The position numbers and the translations under genes are program-made. From contig CAYLIP010000012.1 in NCBI GenBank assembly GCA_964383855.1, positions 1 to 50,553 of the forward strand: a DNA stretch of 50,553 bases, read 5' to 3'. This DNA is from CAZHAC01 sp964383855 (GTDB lineage Bacteria; Chloroflexota; Dormibacteria; Dormibacterales; Dormibacteraceae). The stretch's first letter is position 1. Each line of letters starts with the position of its first letter. Below, one piece after another: positions 30,216 through 41,936 of the stretch. Under the pieces are notes generated by a model. That model made no database searches. It was not told where the DNA came from and saw only the letters and a list, made by a program, of their open reading frames with translations.

Positions 30216-31123
30216 CGACTGCGCCGGCCCTTCCCGGCGTGGCCGAAGGCCGCCGCCGGGGCCGGCGGGGCCGGCGCGTCCGGTGGGCCCCCTACGCGCT
30301 GGTCGCGCCGGCGACCCTCTTCATGCTCGTCTTCTTCGTGTGGCCGGCCTTCCAGGCCCTGCTGATCGCCTTCCAGACGCCGGCCGGGGCGTTCACTCTG
30401 GGCAACCTCCAGGCGATGGTGCACGACACCGACTTCCGGTTCGCGCTCACGAACACGCTTCTCCTGGTGGCGCTGATCATCCCCGTGGAGACCGCGGTCG
30501 CGCTGCTCATGGCGGTCCTCGCCCAGAGCCGCCTCCGGGGCATGGGCTTCTTCCTCTATTTCTGGACGCTGCCCCTGGCCGTGTCCGACCTCGCGGCCGG
30601 GCTGATCTGGCTCTCCGTCTTCACCTCGCACGGCTACCTGAACTCGCTGCTGCAGGACCTCCACCTGATCAGGCACCCGATCGGCTTCCTCGACTACAAC
30701 AGCCTGGGGACCCTGGTGGCGGCGATCGTGATCGCGGAGGTCTGGCGCAGCATCTCCATCGTCATGGTCGTCATCACCTCGGGCCTCCAATCGATCCCGG
30801 TCGAGCTCGACGAGGCGGCGGCGATCATGGGCGCCGGCGGGTGGCAGCGCTTCACGCGGGTGACCTTGCCGCTCCTGAAGCCGAGCATCCAGGTGGCGCT
30901 GATCCTGCGCACGACGGCGGCCTTCCAGGTCTTCGCGATGGTGCTGGCCATGGCGGGCGCCGCCTACCCGGTGCTGGCGATCAAGACCGAGCAGTGGGTG
31001 TACGACTACCAGAACTACCAGTTCGCGGGTAGCTACGCGGCGCTCATCCTCCTCTTCTCGGCGGTGGCCACGGTGATCTACCTGGTCGTGCTCCGGACGC
31101 CGCGCCAGGTCTTCCAGCGATGA
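30200..31123 (+). CDS. ABC sugar permease, MalF/UgpA-like
   Basis: The 307-residue membrane protein has about six helices, the first after a basic RRGRRGRRVR segment (YALVAPATLFMLVFFVWPAF). The EAA cytoplasmic loop that docks the ATPase is seen as ELDEAAAIMGAGGWQRFTRV. It is the MalF/UgpA-type half of a carbohydrate importer. The ATG at 30200 lies inside the binding-protein gene and overlaps its stop, and the next permease starts within its own stop (ATGA), so the operon is tightly coupled. Confidence 0.9.
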   Translation: MPGQVATAPALPGVAEGRRRGRRGRRVRWAPYALVAPATLFMLVFFVWPAFQALLIAFQTPAGAFTLGNLQAMVHDTDFRFALTNTLLLVALIIPVETAVALLMAVLAQSRLRGMGFFLYFWTLPLAVSDLAAGLIWLSVFTSHGYLNSLLQDLHLIRHPIGFLDYNSLGTLVAAIVIAEVWRSISIVMVVITSGLQSIPVELDEAAAIMGAGGWQRFTRVTLPLLKPSIQVALILRTTAAFQVFAMVLAMAGAAYPVLAIKTEQWVYDYQNYQFAGSYAALILLFSAVATVIYLVVLRTPRQVFQR

Positions 31124-31941
31124 CGCGGCGACGAACGCCCCCCGACCGGATGCTCGCCTACGGCGTGGCGGTGCTGCTCACGCTCTTCATGCTCACGCCC
31201 CTGTACCTGGTCACGATCGCCGCCTTCGCGCCCCGCTCCGCCGTCTTCGACTACCCGCACCCGCTGGTTCCCACGCAGCTCAGCCTGGACAGCATCTCCT
31301 TCTTTCTGACCACGCATGGCATCCTGCCCGCCCTCGAGCGGAGCCTGCTGGTGGGCCTGGTCACCGTCGTCCTCTCCCTGGCGCTGGGCGCGCCCGCCGG
31401 TTACGCGATCGCCCGCTATCCCTTTCGGGGCCGCGACCTGGCCCAGCTGCTGCTGCTCTCGGTGCGCATGTTCCCGACCCTGGTCCTCGCCATCCCCCTG
31501 GCCGTGACCTTCATCGAGTGGCGCCTCTTCGACACCGTCTGGGGCGTGGCCTTCCTGCACACCGCGATGTCGCTCCCCTTCACCGTCCTGCTCTCGGCCA
31601 GCGTCTTCCTCCACGTCTCGACCGAGCTCGAGGAGGCGGCGCAGATCATGGGCGCCGGCCGGGTGGGGGCCTTCCTCCGGGTCGTCCTCCCGCTCAGCGT
31701 GCCTGGCCTGGCGGCGGCTGCACTGTTCGCGTTCGTGCTCTCCTGGAACGAGGTCTTCGGCGCCCTGATCCTCACCCGCCAGAGCGCCACGCTGCCGGCC
31801 CAGGTCGTGCAGTCGCTGAGCGTGTCGCCGCTGCCGTTTCGCTTCGCGGGCGGGCTCGCCCTGACCGCGCCCGCCTTCGTCTTCATCTATTTCATGCGGC
31901 CCTACCTTTTCAGCGCCTTCCGGGGCGTCGCCGCCCACTAG
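31120..31941 (+). CDS. ABC sugar permease, MalG/UgpE-like
   Basis: The 273-residue protein has six hydrophobic helices (MLAYGVAVLLTLFMLTPLYL at the start) and the EAA loop ELEEAAQIMGAGRVGAFLRV. It is the MalG/UgpE-type partner of the preceding permease. Its ATG overlaps the upstream TGA (ATGA), and the ATPase gene follows after 10 nt. Together the binding protein, two permeases and the ATPase make a complete CUT1 importer. Confidence 0.9.
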   Translation: MTRRRTPPDRMLAYGVAVLLTLFMLTPLYLVTIAAFAPRSAVFDYPHPLVPTQLSLDSISFFLTTHGILPALERSLLVGLVTVVLSLALGAPAGYAIARYPFRGRDLAQLLLLSVRMFPTLVLAIPLAVTFIEWRLFDTVWGVAFLHTAMSLPFTVLLSASVFLHVSTELEEAAQIMGAGRVGAFLRVVLPLSVPGLAAAALFAFVLSWNEVFGALILTRQSATLPAQVVQSLSVSPLPFRFAGGLALTAPAFVFIYFMRPYLFSAFRGVAAH

Positions 31942-31951
31942 GAGGGACCAC

Positions 31952-33028
31952 TTGGCGGAGATCCGGCTGGAGAACGTGCGGAAGACATACCCGGGTGGCG
32001 TCACCGCGCTGCGGGACATCTCGCTGACGGTCGCCGACGGTGAGTTCACGGTCCTCCTCGGGCCCAGCGGGTGCGGCAAGACGACCCTGCTGCGGATGAT
32101 CGCCGGGTTCGAGCAGCCGGACTCGGGCGCCATCTGGATCGGCGGCCGGGACGTGACGGACGAACCTCCCCGGCGGCGGGGACTGGCCATGGTCTTCCAG
32201 AGCTACGCGCTCTTTCCGCATCTGAAGGTCTTCGACAACATCGCCTTCGGGCCGCGCATGCACCGCACACCGCGCGAGGACGTCCAGGCCCGGGTCCGGC
32301 GGACCGCCGAGCTGATGGAGATCTCGGGATTGCTCGACCGCTATCCGAGCCAGCTGAGCGGCGGGCAGCGCCAGCGCGTCGCCGTCGCCCGCGCCCTCGC
32401 CATGGAGGCCGAGGTGATCCTGATGGACGAGCCGCTCAGCAACCTCGACGCTTTGCTCCGCCTCCAGATGCGCGCCGAGCTGAAGCACCTGCTGAAGGCG
32501 GTGGGGACGACCACCGTGTACGTGACGCACGACCAGATCGAGGCGCTAAGCATGGGAGACCGGACAGCGGTCATGCGGGCCGGCGAGATCGTGCAGGTCG
32601 ACGACCCGGTCGCCGTTTACGACCGGCCGCGGACCCCGTTCGTTGCCTCGTTCATCGGCAACCCGCCGATGAACCTGCTCCACGGCGAGGCCGGCGACAA
32701 CGGCTTCACGATCGATGGACAGGTGGTGGCCGGGGACGGCGTGGCCGGCCGGCGAGCCGGCGAGCGGGTGCTGGTCGGGGTGCGGGCCGAGAACCTGGAG
32801 GTGCTGCGCGAGCAGGAGCCGGGAACCCTGGCCGGCCGCGTTCGCGTCCTGGAGCCGCTCGGCTCCCACCTGCTCCTGACCATCCGGCTTGGCAGCCAGG
32901 ACTTGAAGGCGACAGCGCCCATCGATTTCGCGGTGCAGCCGGAAGACGAGGTGTGGCTGCGGGTCAAGCCGGGCAGCGTTCGCATCCTCGAAGAGACCAC
33001 GGAGTCGCCGCAAGCCGCGGCGACCTGA
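31952..33028 (+). CDS. ABC importer ATPase, MalK/UgpC-like
   Basis: The 358-residue ATPase energises the importer. It shows Walker A (GPSGCGKTT), Q loop (VFQSYALFPH), signature LSGGQRQRVAVARAL, Walker B (VILMDEP), D loop (LSNLD) and the H-loop VTHDQIEAL. The last 120 residues form the TOBE-type regulatory domain (RVLVGVRAENLEV) of CUT1 ATPases. The TTG start has AGGAGGG upstream. It is the last gene of the importer operon. Confidence 0.92.
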   Translation: MAEIRLENVRKTYPGGVTALRDISLTVADGEFTVLLGPSGCGKTTLLRMIAGFEQPDSGAIWIGGRDVTDEPPRRRGLAMVFQSYALFPHLKVFDNIAFGPRMHRTPREDVQARVRRTAELMEISGLLDRYPSQLSGGQRQRVAVARALAMEAEVILMDEPLSNLDALLRLQMRAELKHLLKAVGTTTVYVTHDQIEALSMGDRTAVMRAGEIVQVDDPVAVYDRPRTPFVASFIGNPPMNLLHGEAGDNGFTIDGQVVAGDGVAGRRAGERVLVGVRAENLEVLREQEPGTLAGRVRVLEPLGSHLLLTIRLGSQDLKATAPIDFAVQPEDEVWLRVKPGSVRILEETTESPQAAAT

Positions 33029-33068
33029 GCCGGTGCGGACGGAGATCCGCGTCGCGAGCCGCTGAGCC

Positions 33069-33074
33069 TACAGT
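33069..33074 (+). promoter_or_regulatory. -10 box for leaderless oxidoreductase gene
   Basis: TACAGT lies exactly 6 nt before the ATG at 33081, with no Shine-Dalgarno. Confidence 0.45.
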
Positions 33075-33080
33075 GGCACG

Positions 33081-34418
33081 ATGAAGGCACCGCGATCTGA
33101 CATCGACGTGCTCTGCCTGGGCGCCGGACCCTGCGGGGAAGCGCTCTGCGCCGAGCTCAGCGGTTCCGGGCTCACGGTCGCCGTCGTGGAGCCGCACCTG
33201 GTCGGCGGGGAGTGCCCGTACTGGGGCTGCATGCCGAGCAAGACGCTGATCCGGGCTGGGGAGGTGATCGCCGAGGGACGCCGGGCGCTGGACATGTCCG
33301 CGTCGCGCGTCGACATCGATGTCGACTTCCCGAAGGCGGCCAGGCGCACCGCGTGGATGGCGCGCGACTGGAACGACAGCGGCGCCGCCGAATCGCTGAC
33401 CGGCACCGGCGCCGAGCTGATTCGGGCGGCCGGCCGGCTCACCGGCGAGCGCCTGGTCGAGCTGGACAGCGGCGACCTTCTGCAGGCGCGGCGTGCCGTG
33501 GTGGTGGCCACCGGCACCAGCCCGGCGGTGCCCGAGATCCCCGGCCTGGTGCGTGAGTCGGCCTGGACGAACCGGGAGGCGGTCGCCGCCTCCGAGCTGC
33601 CGCGCTCTCTGCTGGTGATCGGCGGCGGAGCGGTTGGCGTCGAGCTGGCGCAGGCCTTTCGCAGGTTCGGCTCCGAGGTCACGGTCATCCAGGTCCAGGA
33701 GCGCCTGGTCGCGGCCGAGGAGCCGGAGGCCGGCGAGGCGCTGAAGGCGGCCTTTGAAGCCGAGGGCATCGTGGTCCACACCGGGGCGCGCCTGGACGGG
33801 CTGCCAGGCGATGGCTCGATGCGAGTCCTCCTGGCCACCGGGCGCCGGCCCAACCTGGAAGGATTCGACCTGGGCGCGGCCGGCGCGGCGGCGACGCAGC
33901 GGGGCTGGCTGCGCGCCGACCATGCCACGCTGGAGGCGGCCCGCGGGCTTTTTGCCGGCGGCGACGTGACCGGCATATTCGGCTTCACGCACGTGGCCGA
34001 CTACCACGGCCACGTGATCGGCCGGCGGCTCAAGGGCGAGAACGCGGTCGCATCGCACTCGGCCATTCCTCGCGTGACCTTCACCGATCCCGAGATCGCC
34101 TCCGTCGGCGTGACCGAGGCGCAGGCCCGGGAGCGCGGCCTGGAGGTAAGGGTCGCCTTCACCGAGGTCCCGACCACCGCCCGGGGCTACATCCACGACG
34201 CGCGCTTTGGATTCATCAAGCTGGTCGCCGATCTGCGGTCGGGCGAGCTGGCCGGGGCCACCATCGTCGGACCCCGCGCCGGTGAGCTGATCGGCGAGCT
34301 GACCCTGGCCATCCGCGCGCAGGTACCGCTCCAGGTGCTGGCCGATACCGTCCACGGATTCCCGACCTTCGCGCGGCCGCTCCAGTGGCTGTTCGCCGAG
34401 CTGGCCGCGGGGCGTTAA
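33081..34418 (+). CDS. Class I pyridine nucleotide-disulfide oxidoreductase (lipoamide dehydrogenase/mercuric reductase-like)
   Basis: The 445-residue flavoenzyme has the FAD motif LGAGPCGEAL, the redox-active disulfide CPYWGC followed by MPSKTL, the NAD(P) motif IGGGAVGVELAQ, the second FAD motif GLFAGGDVTG and a C-terminal dimerisation domain. The C-terminal segment reads HGFPTFARPLQ, not the usual HAHPTxxE of lipoamide dehydrogenase and glutathione reductase, so the catalytic Glu is missing. The natural substrate is therefore uncertain. No lipoyl or mer genes are nearby. Confidence 0.88.
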   Translation: MKAPRSDIDVLCLGAGPCGEALCAELSGSGLTVAVVEPHLVGGECPYWGCMPSKTLIRAGEVIAEGRRALDMSASRVDIDVDFPKAARRTAWMARDWNDSGAAESLTGTGAELIRAAGRLTGERLVELDSGDLLQARRAVVVATGTSPAVPEIPGLVRESAWTNREAVAASELPRSLLVIGGGAVGVELAQAFRRFGSEVTVIQVQERLVAAEEPEAGEALKAAFEAEGIVVHTGARLDGLPGDGSMRVLLATGRRPNLEGFDLGAAGAAATQRGWLRADHATLEAARGLFAGGDVTGIFGFTHVADYHGHVIGRRLKGENAVASHSAIPRVTFTDPEIASVGVTEAQARERGLEVRVAFTEVPTTARGYIHDARFGFIKLVADLRSGELAGATIVGPRAGELIGELTLAIRAQVPLQVLADTVHGFPTFARPLQWLFAELAAGR

Positions 34419-34434
34419 GGCGACGGCCGGGCAG

Positions 34435-34581
34435 CTAGGCGCCCGCCTCGGCCTCGGAACTCGGCTCTGGTCGCGGCGGCGCCGGATCGGCCGCCGGCCA
34501 CGCCGGTGCGTCGCTGGCCGGAAAGGACTCCTTCGAGGCCTCGTCGACCCAGTCGATGGCCGGCGGTGGCTCCCTCGTCAT
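34435..34581 (-). CDS. Small 48-residue acidic protein with SFPASD motif
   Basis: The product starts MTREPPPAIDWVDEASKESF, continues PASDAPAW and ends in a Pro/Glu-rich tail. The DEASxESFPASDxPAW core resembles tiny proteins of unknown function that I recall from many soil bacteria. A clear Shine-Dalgarno (GAGGAGAAAG) precedes the ATG at 34581; the frame to 34737 is a run-on into the divergent gene. There is no signal peptide. The gene is convergent with the oxidoreductase gene and divergent from the FAD oxidase. Confidence 0.65.
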   Translation of the reverse strand: MTREPPPAIDWVDEASKESFPASDAPAWPAADPAPPRPEPSSEAEAGA

Positions 34582-34736
34582 TCGCTCTTTCTCCTCACCT
34601 ACAGGGAACCCCGTGCGGGCTGCGGCCGATTCCCGGGATGCTGCTGAGGTCGGTTTCGTCCATTCCGCGCTGGGCGCCTTAGACTCTCCCTGCCGCCTCA
34701 TCGGGCGGCCGATGACATCAGTCGAAGGGGGCGCCA

Positions 34737-36107
34737 ATGATCACTTACTCAGTCGATTCACTGCGCGAGCAGGTGCGCGGTGACGTCATCGCGCCCGGCG
34801 ACGAGGGCTACGAGTGGGCCCGCAAGGTCTACAACGCGATGATAGATCGCCGGCCGGCCGTGATCGTCCGGCCGGCCAACGGCGCCGATGTCATGGCCGC
34901 CATCCAGCACGCGCGCGGCAACGGCCTGGCAGTCGCGATCCGCGGTGGCGGCCACAGCGTGCCCGGCTTCGGCACCTGGGACGAGGCGGTCGTGATCGAC
35001 CTCTCGCGGATGCGCGGCGTGCGCGTCGACCCCCGCACGTCGACCGCCCGCGCCGAGGGCGGCGCCACCTGGGGCGACTTCAACGCCGCCACCTACGGCT
35101 TCGGGCTTGCCACGACCGGCGGCATCATCTCGACCACCGGGGTCGGCGGTCTGACCCTTGGAGGCGGCATCGGCTATCTGGCGCGCGGTCTCGGGCTCTC
35201 GCTCGACAACCTGATCTAGGCCGACGTCGTCACCGCCGACGGGCGCTTCCTGGTCGCCAGCGAATCCGAGAACGAGGACCTCTTCTGGGCGATCCGGGGC
35301 GGCGGCGGCAACTTCGGTGTCATCACCAGCTTCGAGTTCAAGCTTCACCCGGTCAAGGACATCTACGGCGGGCCGATGTTCTACGACATCCGGGACGCGC
35401 GCAAGGTGCTCGAGTTCTTTCGGGACTACATAAAGGATGCCCCGGAGGCGATGGGCGGGTTCCCCGCCTTCCAGATCGCCCCGCCCCTGCCGTTCATCCC
35501 CGAGGAGCGCCACGGCGTGCCGCACGTCGCCATCGTCGGCTGCTGGTCGGGTTCCCTGGACGAGGGTGAGCGGCGGTTTGCCGCCTTCCACGAGGTGGCC
35601 GAGGTGGTGGCCGAGATGGTCGGTCCGATGCCCTATCCCGTCCTCAACAGCGCCTTCGACGCCCTCGTGCCGGCCGGGCTGCAGCACTACTGGAAGGCGA
35701 ACTACGCCAGCGAGCTGACCGACGGCGCCATCGCCGCGCACCTGGAGCACGGCCCCAACCTGCCTGCGGTCAACTCCACCGTCCACCTCTATCCGATCGA
35801 CGGCGCCTGCAACCGGGTGGCTCCCGGCGCCACCGCCTTCGGGCATCGGGAAGCCCGGTTTGCCACCGTCATCGCGGGGATGTGGCCCGATCCCGCCAAG
35901 AACGAGGCCAGCATCAAGTGGGTGCGCGACTACTCGGACGCCCTGACGCCCCATTCGGAGGCGGGCGGCTACATCAACTTCATGTCGGAGGACGACCAGG
36001 CCCGGGTGGCCGCCAACTTCGGCGAGTCGTACCCGCGGCTGCTGGAGCTGAAGCGGCGCTACGACCCCGACAACATCTTCCGCGCCAACCAGAACATCAG
36101 GCCGTAG
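34737..36107 (+). pseudogene. FAD-linked berberine-bridge-type oxidase with in-frame TAG
   Basis: The full frame of 456 residues matches BBE-like FAD oxidases. It has the PCMH FAD-binding domain with the His-containing motif GGGHSVPGFG (His is the usual covalent FAD ligand), GVGGLTLGGGIGYL, DLFWAIRGGGGNFGVIT and the C-terminal BBE segment ending YDPDNIFRANQNIRP. A TAG at 35217-35219 interrupts it after SLDNLI, where homologues normally have a sense codon before ADVVTADG. Both halves are otherwise intact with normal codon use. This is a fresh nonsense mutation, a sequence error or, less likely, read-through. The start has a GGGGG Shine-Dalgarno. Confidence 0.75.
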
Positions 36108-36140
36108 CGGGGCGACCCCACACGGCAAGGCTGACCGGGT

Positions 36141-36167
36141 CGCGGGCGGCGCTCGATGCCGCCCGCG
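36141..36167. terminator. GC-rich hairpin after the FAD oxidase gene
   Basis: CGCGGGCGGC and GCCGCCCGCG form a perfect 10-bp stem with a 7-nt loop, 34 bp after the oxidase stop. There is no U-run, so it would be a non-canonical terminator. Confidence 0.35.
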
Positions 36168-36203
36168 CCTGGTCGCGCCCTGGTGCAAGATAGTCCGGGG
36201 CGG

Positions 36204-37322
36204 ATGACCGAGCTCGAGCCTCGACACGGACCAAAGGGGCACCCGGGTGCGCACGCCGAGGTCGTCGGGAGCCTGCTCCGGCCCGCCTACCTCCGCGAGG
36301 CGCGGAGCCGGCGTGAGGCCGGCGAGGTCTCGGACCCGGAGTTCAAGGTGGTCGAGGACCGTGCGGTCGAAGAGGCGATCGACCTGCAGATCGGAGCCGG
36401 GATCGATGTCATCACCGATGGCGAGCAGCGGCGGTTCGCCTTCTACGGGCACCTGGTCGACGCCAACCAGGGCTTCGACCGCCAGGGGGGCTGGGCCATC
36501 CCCTTTCGAGACGAGAGCGGCGAGCAGCTGGTCCTGAAGCGGCCGGTGGTGATCGAGAAGCTGCGCCCCACGCGCAGCATGTGCGCCGAGGAGTTCACAT
36601 TCGTGCGGGCCAGGACCCGGCATTCGGCCAAGGTGACCATGCTGAGCGCCCAGCAGGCGGCCGCCTACTACGACCCCGCCAAATCGAGGCAGGCTTATCC
36701 GACCCGCGATGCCTACCTGGCCGACATCGTCGATCTGAGCCGGCGCGAGGTGGCCGAGCTGGTACGGCTCGGGTGCACCTACATCCAGATCGATGCGCCC
36801 CAGTACGCGGCTCTGCTCGATCCCAAGCTGCGCGAGGGCTACCGGCAGCGCGGGGCCGACCCCGAGCAGCTGATCGACACCTGCATCGAGATGGACAACG
36901 CGATCATCGCCGGGCACCCCGAGGTGACCTTTGCCATCCACATCTGCCGCGGCAACAACCAGAGCCGCTTCTACGCCGAGGGTGGCTACGAACCGATTTC
37001 GCGGATCTTCCGGCGGACCCACTTCCAGCGCTTCCTGCTCGAATACGACGACCAGCGGTCAGGCGGCTTCGAGCCGCTGCAGCACGTTCCCGAAGACCGG
37101 TTCGTGGTGCTCGGGCTGGTCACCACCAAGAAGCCAGAGCTGGAAGCCGAGGACGAGCTCAAGCGGCGCATCCAGGAGGCGTCGCGGTTCATCCCGATGG
37201 AGCGACTGGCGCTCAGCCCGCAGTGCGGCTTCGCCTCCACGATGGAGGGCAACCGCCTGGGCGCCGACGACCAGCGCCGCAAGCTCGAACTGGTCGCCCG
37301 GGTGGCGGGGGCGATGTGGTAG
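36204..37322 (+). CDS. MetE-core cobalamin-independent methionine synthase-like methyltransferase
   Basis: The 372-residue protein corresponds to the C-terminal catalytic half of MetE (UROD/MetE-like fold). It has GSLLRP near the start, DVITDGEQRR, YIQIDAPQYA and a full zinc site: His and Cys in HICRGN, Glu in LLEYDD and Cys in SPQCGF. It lacks the N-terminal domain of full MetE, like the archaeal-type core enzymes that use methylcobamide proteins or other methyl donors. The methyl donor and thiol acceptor are unknown. The ATG at 36204 has no strong Shine-Dalgarno; GATAGT lies 9 nt upstream. Confidence 0.82.
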   Translation: MTELEPRHGPKGHPGAHAEVVGSLLRPAYLREARSRREAGEVSDPEFKVVEDRAVEEAIDLQIGAGIDVITDGEQRRFAFYGHLVDANQGFDRQGGWAIPFRDESGEQLVLKRPVVIEKLRPTRSMCAEEFTFVRARTRHSAKVTMLSAQQAAAYYDPAKSRQAYPTRDAYLADIVDLSRREVAELVRLGCTYIQIDAPQYAALLDPKLREGYRQRGADPEQLIDTCIEMDNAIIAGHPEVTFAIHICRGNNQSRFYAEGGYEPISRIFRRTHFQRFLLEYDDQRSGGFEPLQHVPEDRFVVLGLVTTKKPELEAEDELKRRIQEASRFIPMERLALSPQCGFASTMEGNRLGADDQRRKLELVARVAGAMW

Positions 37323-37448
37323 CGCTTCCGGCGCAGCCGAGGACGCAGGTCGAGCGGCTGAGGTAGCCGGTGCTGGCCACGGAGCTGCCCGCCCCCGGCC
37401 GGCCTTCTTGAACTGCAACCGACGGGACAGGAAACCTCCGCTGGAATT

Positions 37449-37477
37449 CTGACCAAAGGGGTTAACGTTGCTATAAC
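37449..37477 (+). promoter_or_regulatory. Sigma-70-type promoter of phospholipase C-like gene
   Basis: CTGACC (-35) and TATAAC (-10) are separated by exactly 17 nt and lie 24 nt before the ATG at 37502. The surrounding region is AT-richer than average. Confidence 0.6.
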
Positions 37478-37501
37478 GCTTCCTCATGTAGCGTTCCCGG
37501 C

Positions 37502-39004
37502 ATGAATCGTCGCGACTTCCTTCGCTGGACGGCGGCCGCCGGGGTGGCGGGCGTGGCTCCCTTCGCCGCCTCGCGGGCTCTGCTGGATGCGATGGCGGCG
37601 CCTCGGCAGCCGTGCGCGAGCCTCAAGGACATCGAGCACGTCGTCATCCTGATCCAGGAGAACCGGTCCTTCGACCACTACTTCGGCACCTACCGCGGGG
37701 TCCGCGGCTTCTCGGATCCGAAGGCGATCCGAAACGCCGACGGGACGCCGGTCTTCTATCAGCCGGATCCGGCCAACGTCAACGATCCGCCGGTCGGACA
37801 CCTGCTTCCGTTCCACCTCCAGGTCCAGGGCCAGACCAGCTACTGCACCTCCGACATCACCCACGACTGGGGGCCGCAGCACCGGAGCTGGAACGGCGGC
37901 AGCATGGACAGCTTTGCCAAAGTTCACCTGGCCGAGGACCCCAAGAACGGCCAGCTCACCATGGGCTACTACACCCGCCAGGACGCGCCCTTCTACCACG
38001 CGCTGGCCGACGCCTTCACCATCTGCGACGGCTACCACTGCTCGGTGATCGGGCCCACCGACCCCAATCGCCTGTACACGATGTCGGCCTCGATCGACCC
38101 CGCCGGCAAGAACGGCGGCCCCCTGATCGAGACGCTGACCGCCAACCGTCAGCAGTACTTTGGCAAGTTCACCTGGACCACGATGCCCGAGCAGCTGCAG
38201 GCGCGCGGCATCGACTGGAAGGTGTACTCGCCCCCCGACTCCAACCTGGAAAACAACGTCCTCGCGTACTTCAAGAGATTCATGACCCCGGGCTCGCCGC
38301 TCTACCAGAAGGCGTTCGTGCCCACGTTCCCGGGCGCCTTCCAGACCGACTGCGCGGCGGGCACGCTGCCGCCCGTCTCCTGGGTCCTCGCGCCCCTGGT
38401 CTCGAGCGAGCACCCGCCGGCGCCACCGGGCCTCGGCGAGGACACGGCCAGGATCGTCCTCGAGTCACTGGTCGCCAACCCGTCCCTCTGGTCGAAGACC
38501 GTCGTCTTCATGACCTACGACGAGAACGGCGGGTTCTTCGACCACGTGCCGCCGGCGGTCGCCCCGGCCGGCACGGCCGGCGAATACCTGACGGCGACCC
38601 CGATCAACAACACACCGACGGAGGGCTACCTGGGCCCGATCGGGCTCGGCTTTCGGGTGCCGATGCTCGTCGTCTCCCCTTTCACCCGCGGCGGCCTCGT
38701 TGCCTCGGGCACCTTCGACCACACCTCCACCCTCCGTTTCCTGGAGACCCGATTTGGTGTCGAGGTGCCCAACCTGACCGCATGGCGGCGCTCCGCCGTG
38801 GGCGACCTCACCTCCGCGCTCGACCTCGGTGCGCCTCCCGACACAACGGTCCCCGCGCTGCCGCCGACCACGACCGACGCCCAGTTCGCGGCGCAGTGCA
38901 CGACCTCGCTGGCGGGAACGCTGCCGCCGTCGTACCCCGTCCCCAACCCCCAGTCGATGCCGGTGCAGGAGCCGGGCTCGCCGGCGCGTCCCAAGCCGTG
39001 CTGA
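37502..39004 (+). CDS. Tat-exported phospholipase C/acid phosphatase-family phosphoesterase
   Basis: The 500-residue protein starts with a twin-arginine signal (MNRRDFLRWTAAAGVAGVAP), so it is exported folded. The mature part belongs to the phosphoesterase family of bacterial PLC and AcpA: HVVILIQENRSFDHYFGTYR with the metal-binding Glu-Asn region, SDITHDWGPQHRSWNGGSMD, CDGYHCSVIGPTDPNR, FMTYDENGGFFDHVPPP-like segment and FDHTSTLRFLETRFG. It would hydrolyse phospholipid head groups or phosphomonoesters outside the cell. A good promoter precedes it. The C-terminal PKD-like domains of long PLCs are absent. Confidence 0.9.
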   Translation: MNRRDFLRWTAAAGVAGVAPFAASRALLDAMAAPRQPCASLKDIEHVVILIQENRSFDHYFGTYRGVRGFSDPKAIRNADGTPVFYQPDPANVNDPPVGHLLPFHLQVQGQTSYCTSDITHDWGPQHRSWNGGSMDSFAKVHLAEDPKNGQLTMGYYTRQDAPFYHALADAFTICDGYHCSVIGPTDPNRLYTMSASIDPAGKNGGPLIETLTANRQQYFGKFTWTTMPEQLQARGIDWKVYSPPDSNLENNVLAYFKRFMTPGSPLYQKAFVPTFPGAFQTDCAAGTLPPVSWVLAPLVSSEHPPAPPGLGEDTARIVLESLVANPSLWSKTVVFMTYDENGGFFDHVPPAVAPAGTAGEYLTATPINNTPTEGYLGPIGLGFRVPMLVVSPFTRGGLVASGTFDHTSTLRFLETRFGVEVPNLTAWRRSAVGDLTSALDLGAPPDTTVPALPPTTTDAQFAAQCTTSLAGTLPPSYPVPNPQSMPVQEPGSPARPKPC

Positions 39005-39030
39005 GCCTCGGGCTACCGCCTCTCCAACCG

Positions 39031-39048
39031 CGCCTGGCGACCCAGGCG
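39031..39048. terminator. Hairpin between convergent genes
   Basis: CGCCTGG and CCAGGCG pair perfectly around CGAC in the 67-bp gap between the phospholipase and the PKD/kelch gene. No U-run follows on either strand. It may act as a bidirectional terminator. Confidence 0.35.
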
Positions 39049-39071
39049 GCGCAGCGGCCTGAGCCGCCTCG

Positions 39072-41867
<2,796 letters not shown>

Positions 41868-41936
41868 CCCTTCCTCTCTCTCTCAAGCGCCACAACGGAG
41901 GGGCTTGGGATTTCCTGCGCGGGATCGCGGGCGCGC

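Noticed and set aside
35217..35219. TAG as a recoded (pyrrolysine or suppressed) codon
   Set aside because: No pyl genes or suppressor tRNA are visible, and homologues are not known to need a special residue here. Mutation or error is simpler.
34758..37022. Long minus-strand frame of about 754 codons
   Set aside because: It is antisense to the FAD oxidase and MetE-like genes, has no domain features, and arises from GC-rich codon bias.
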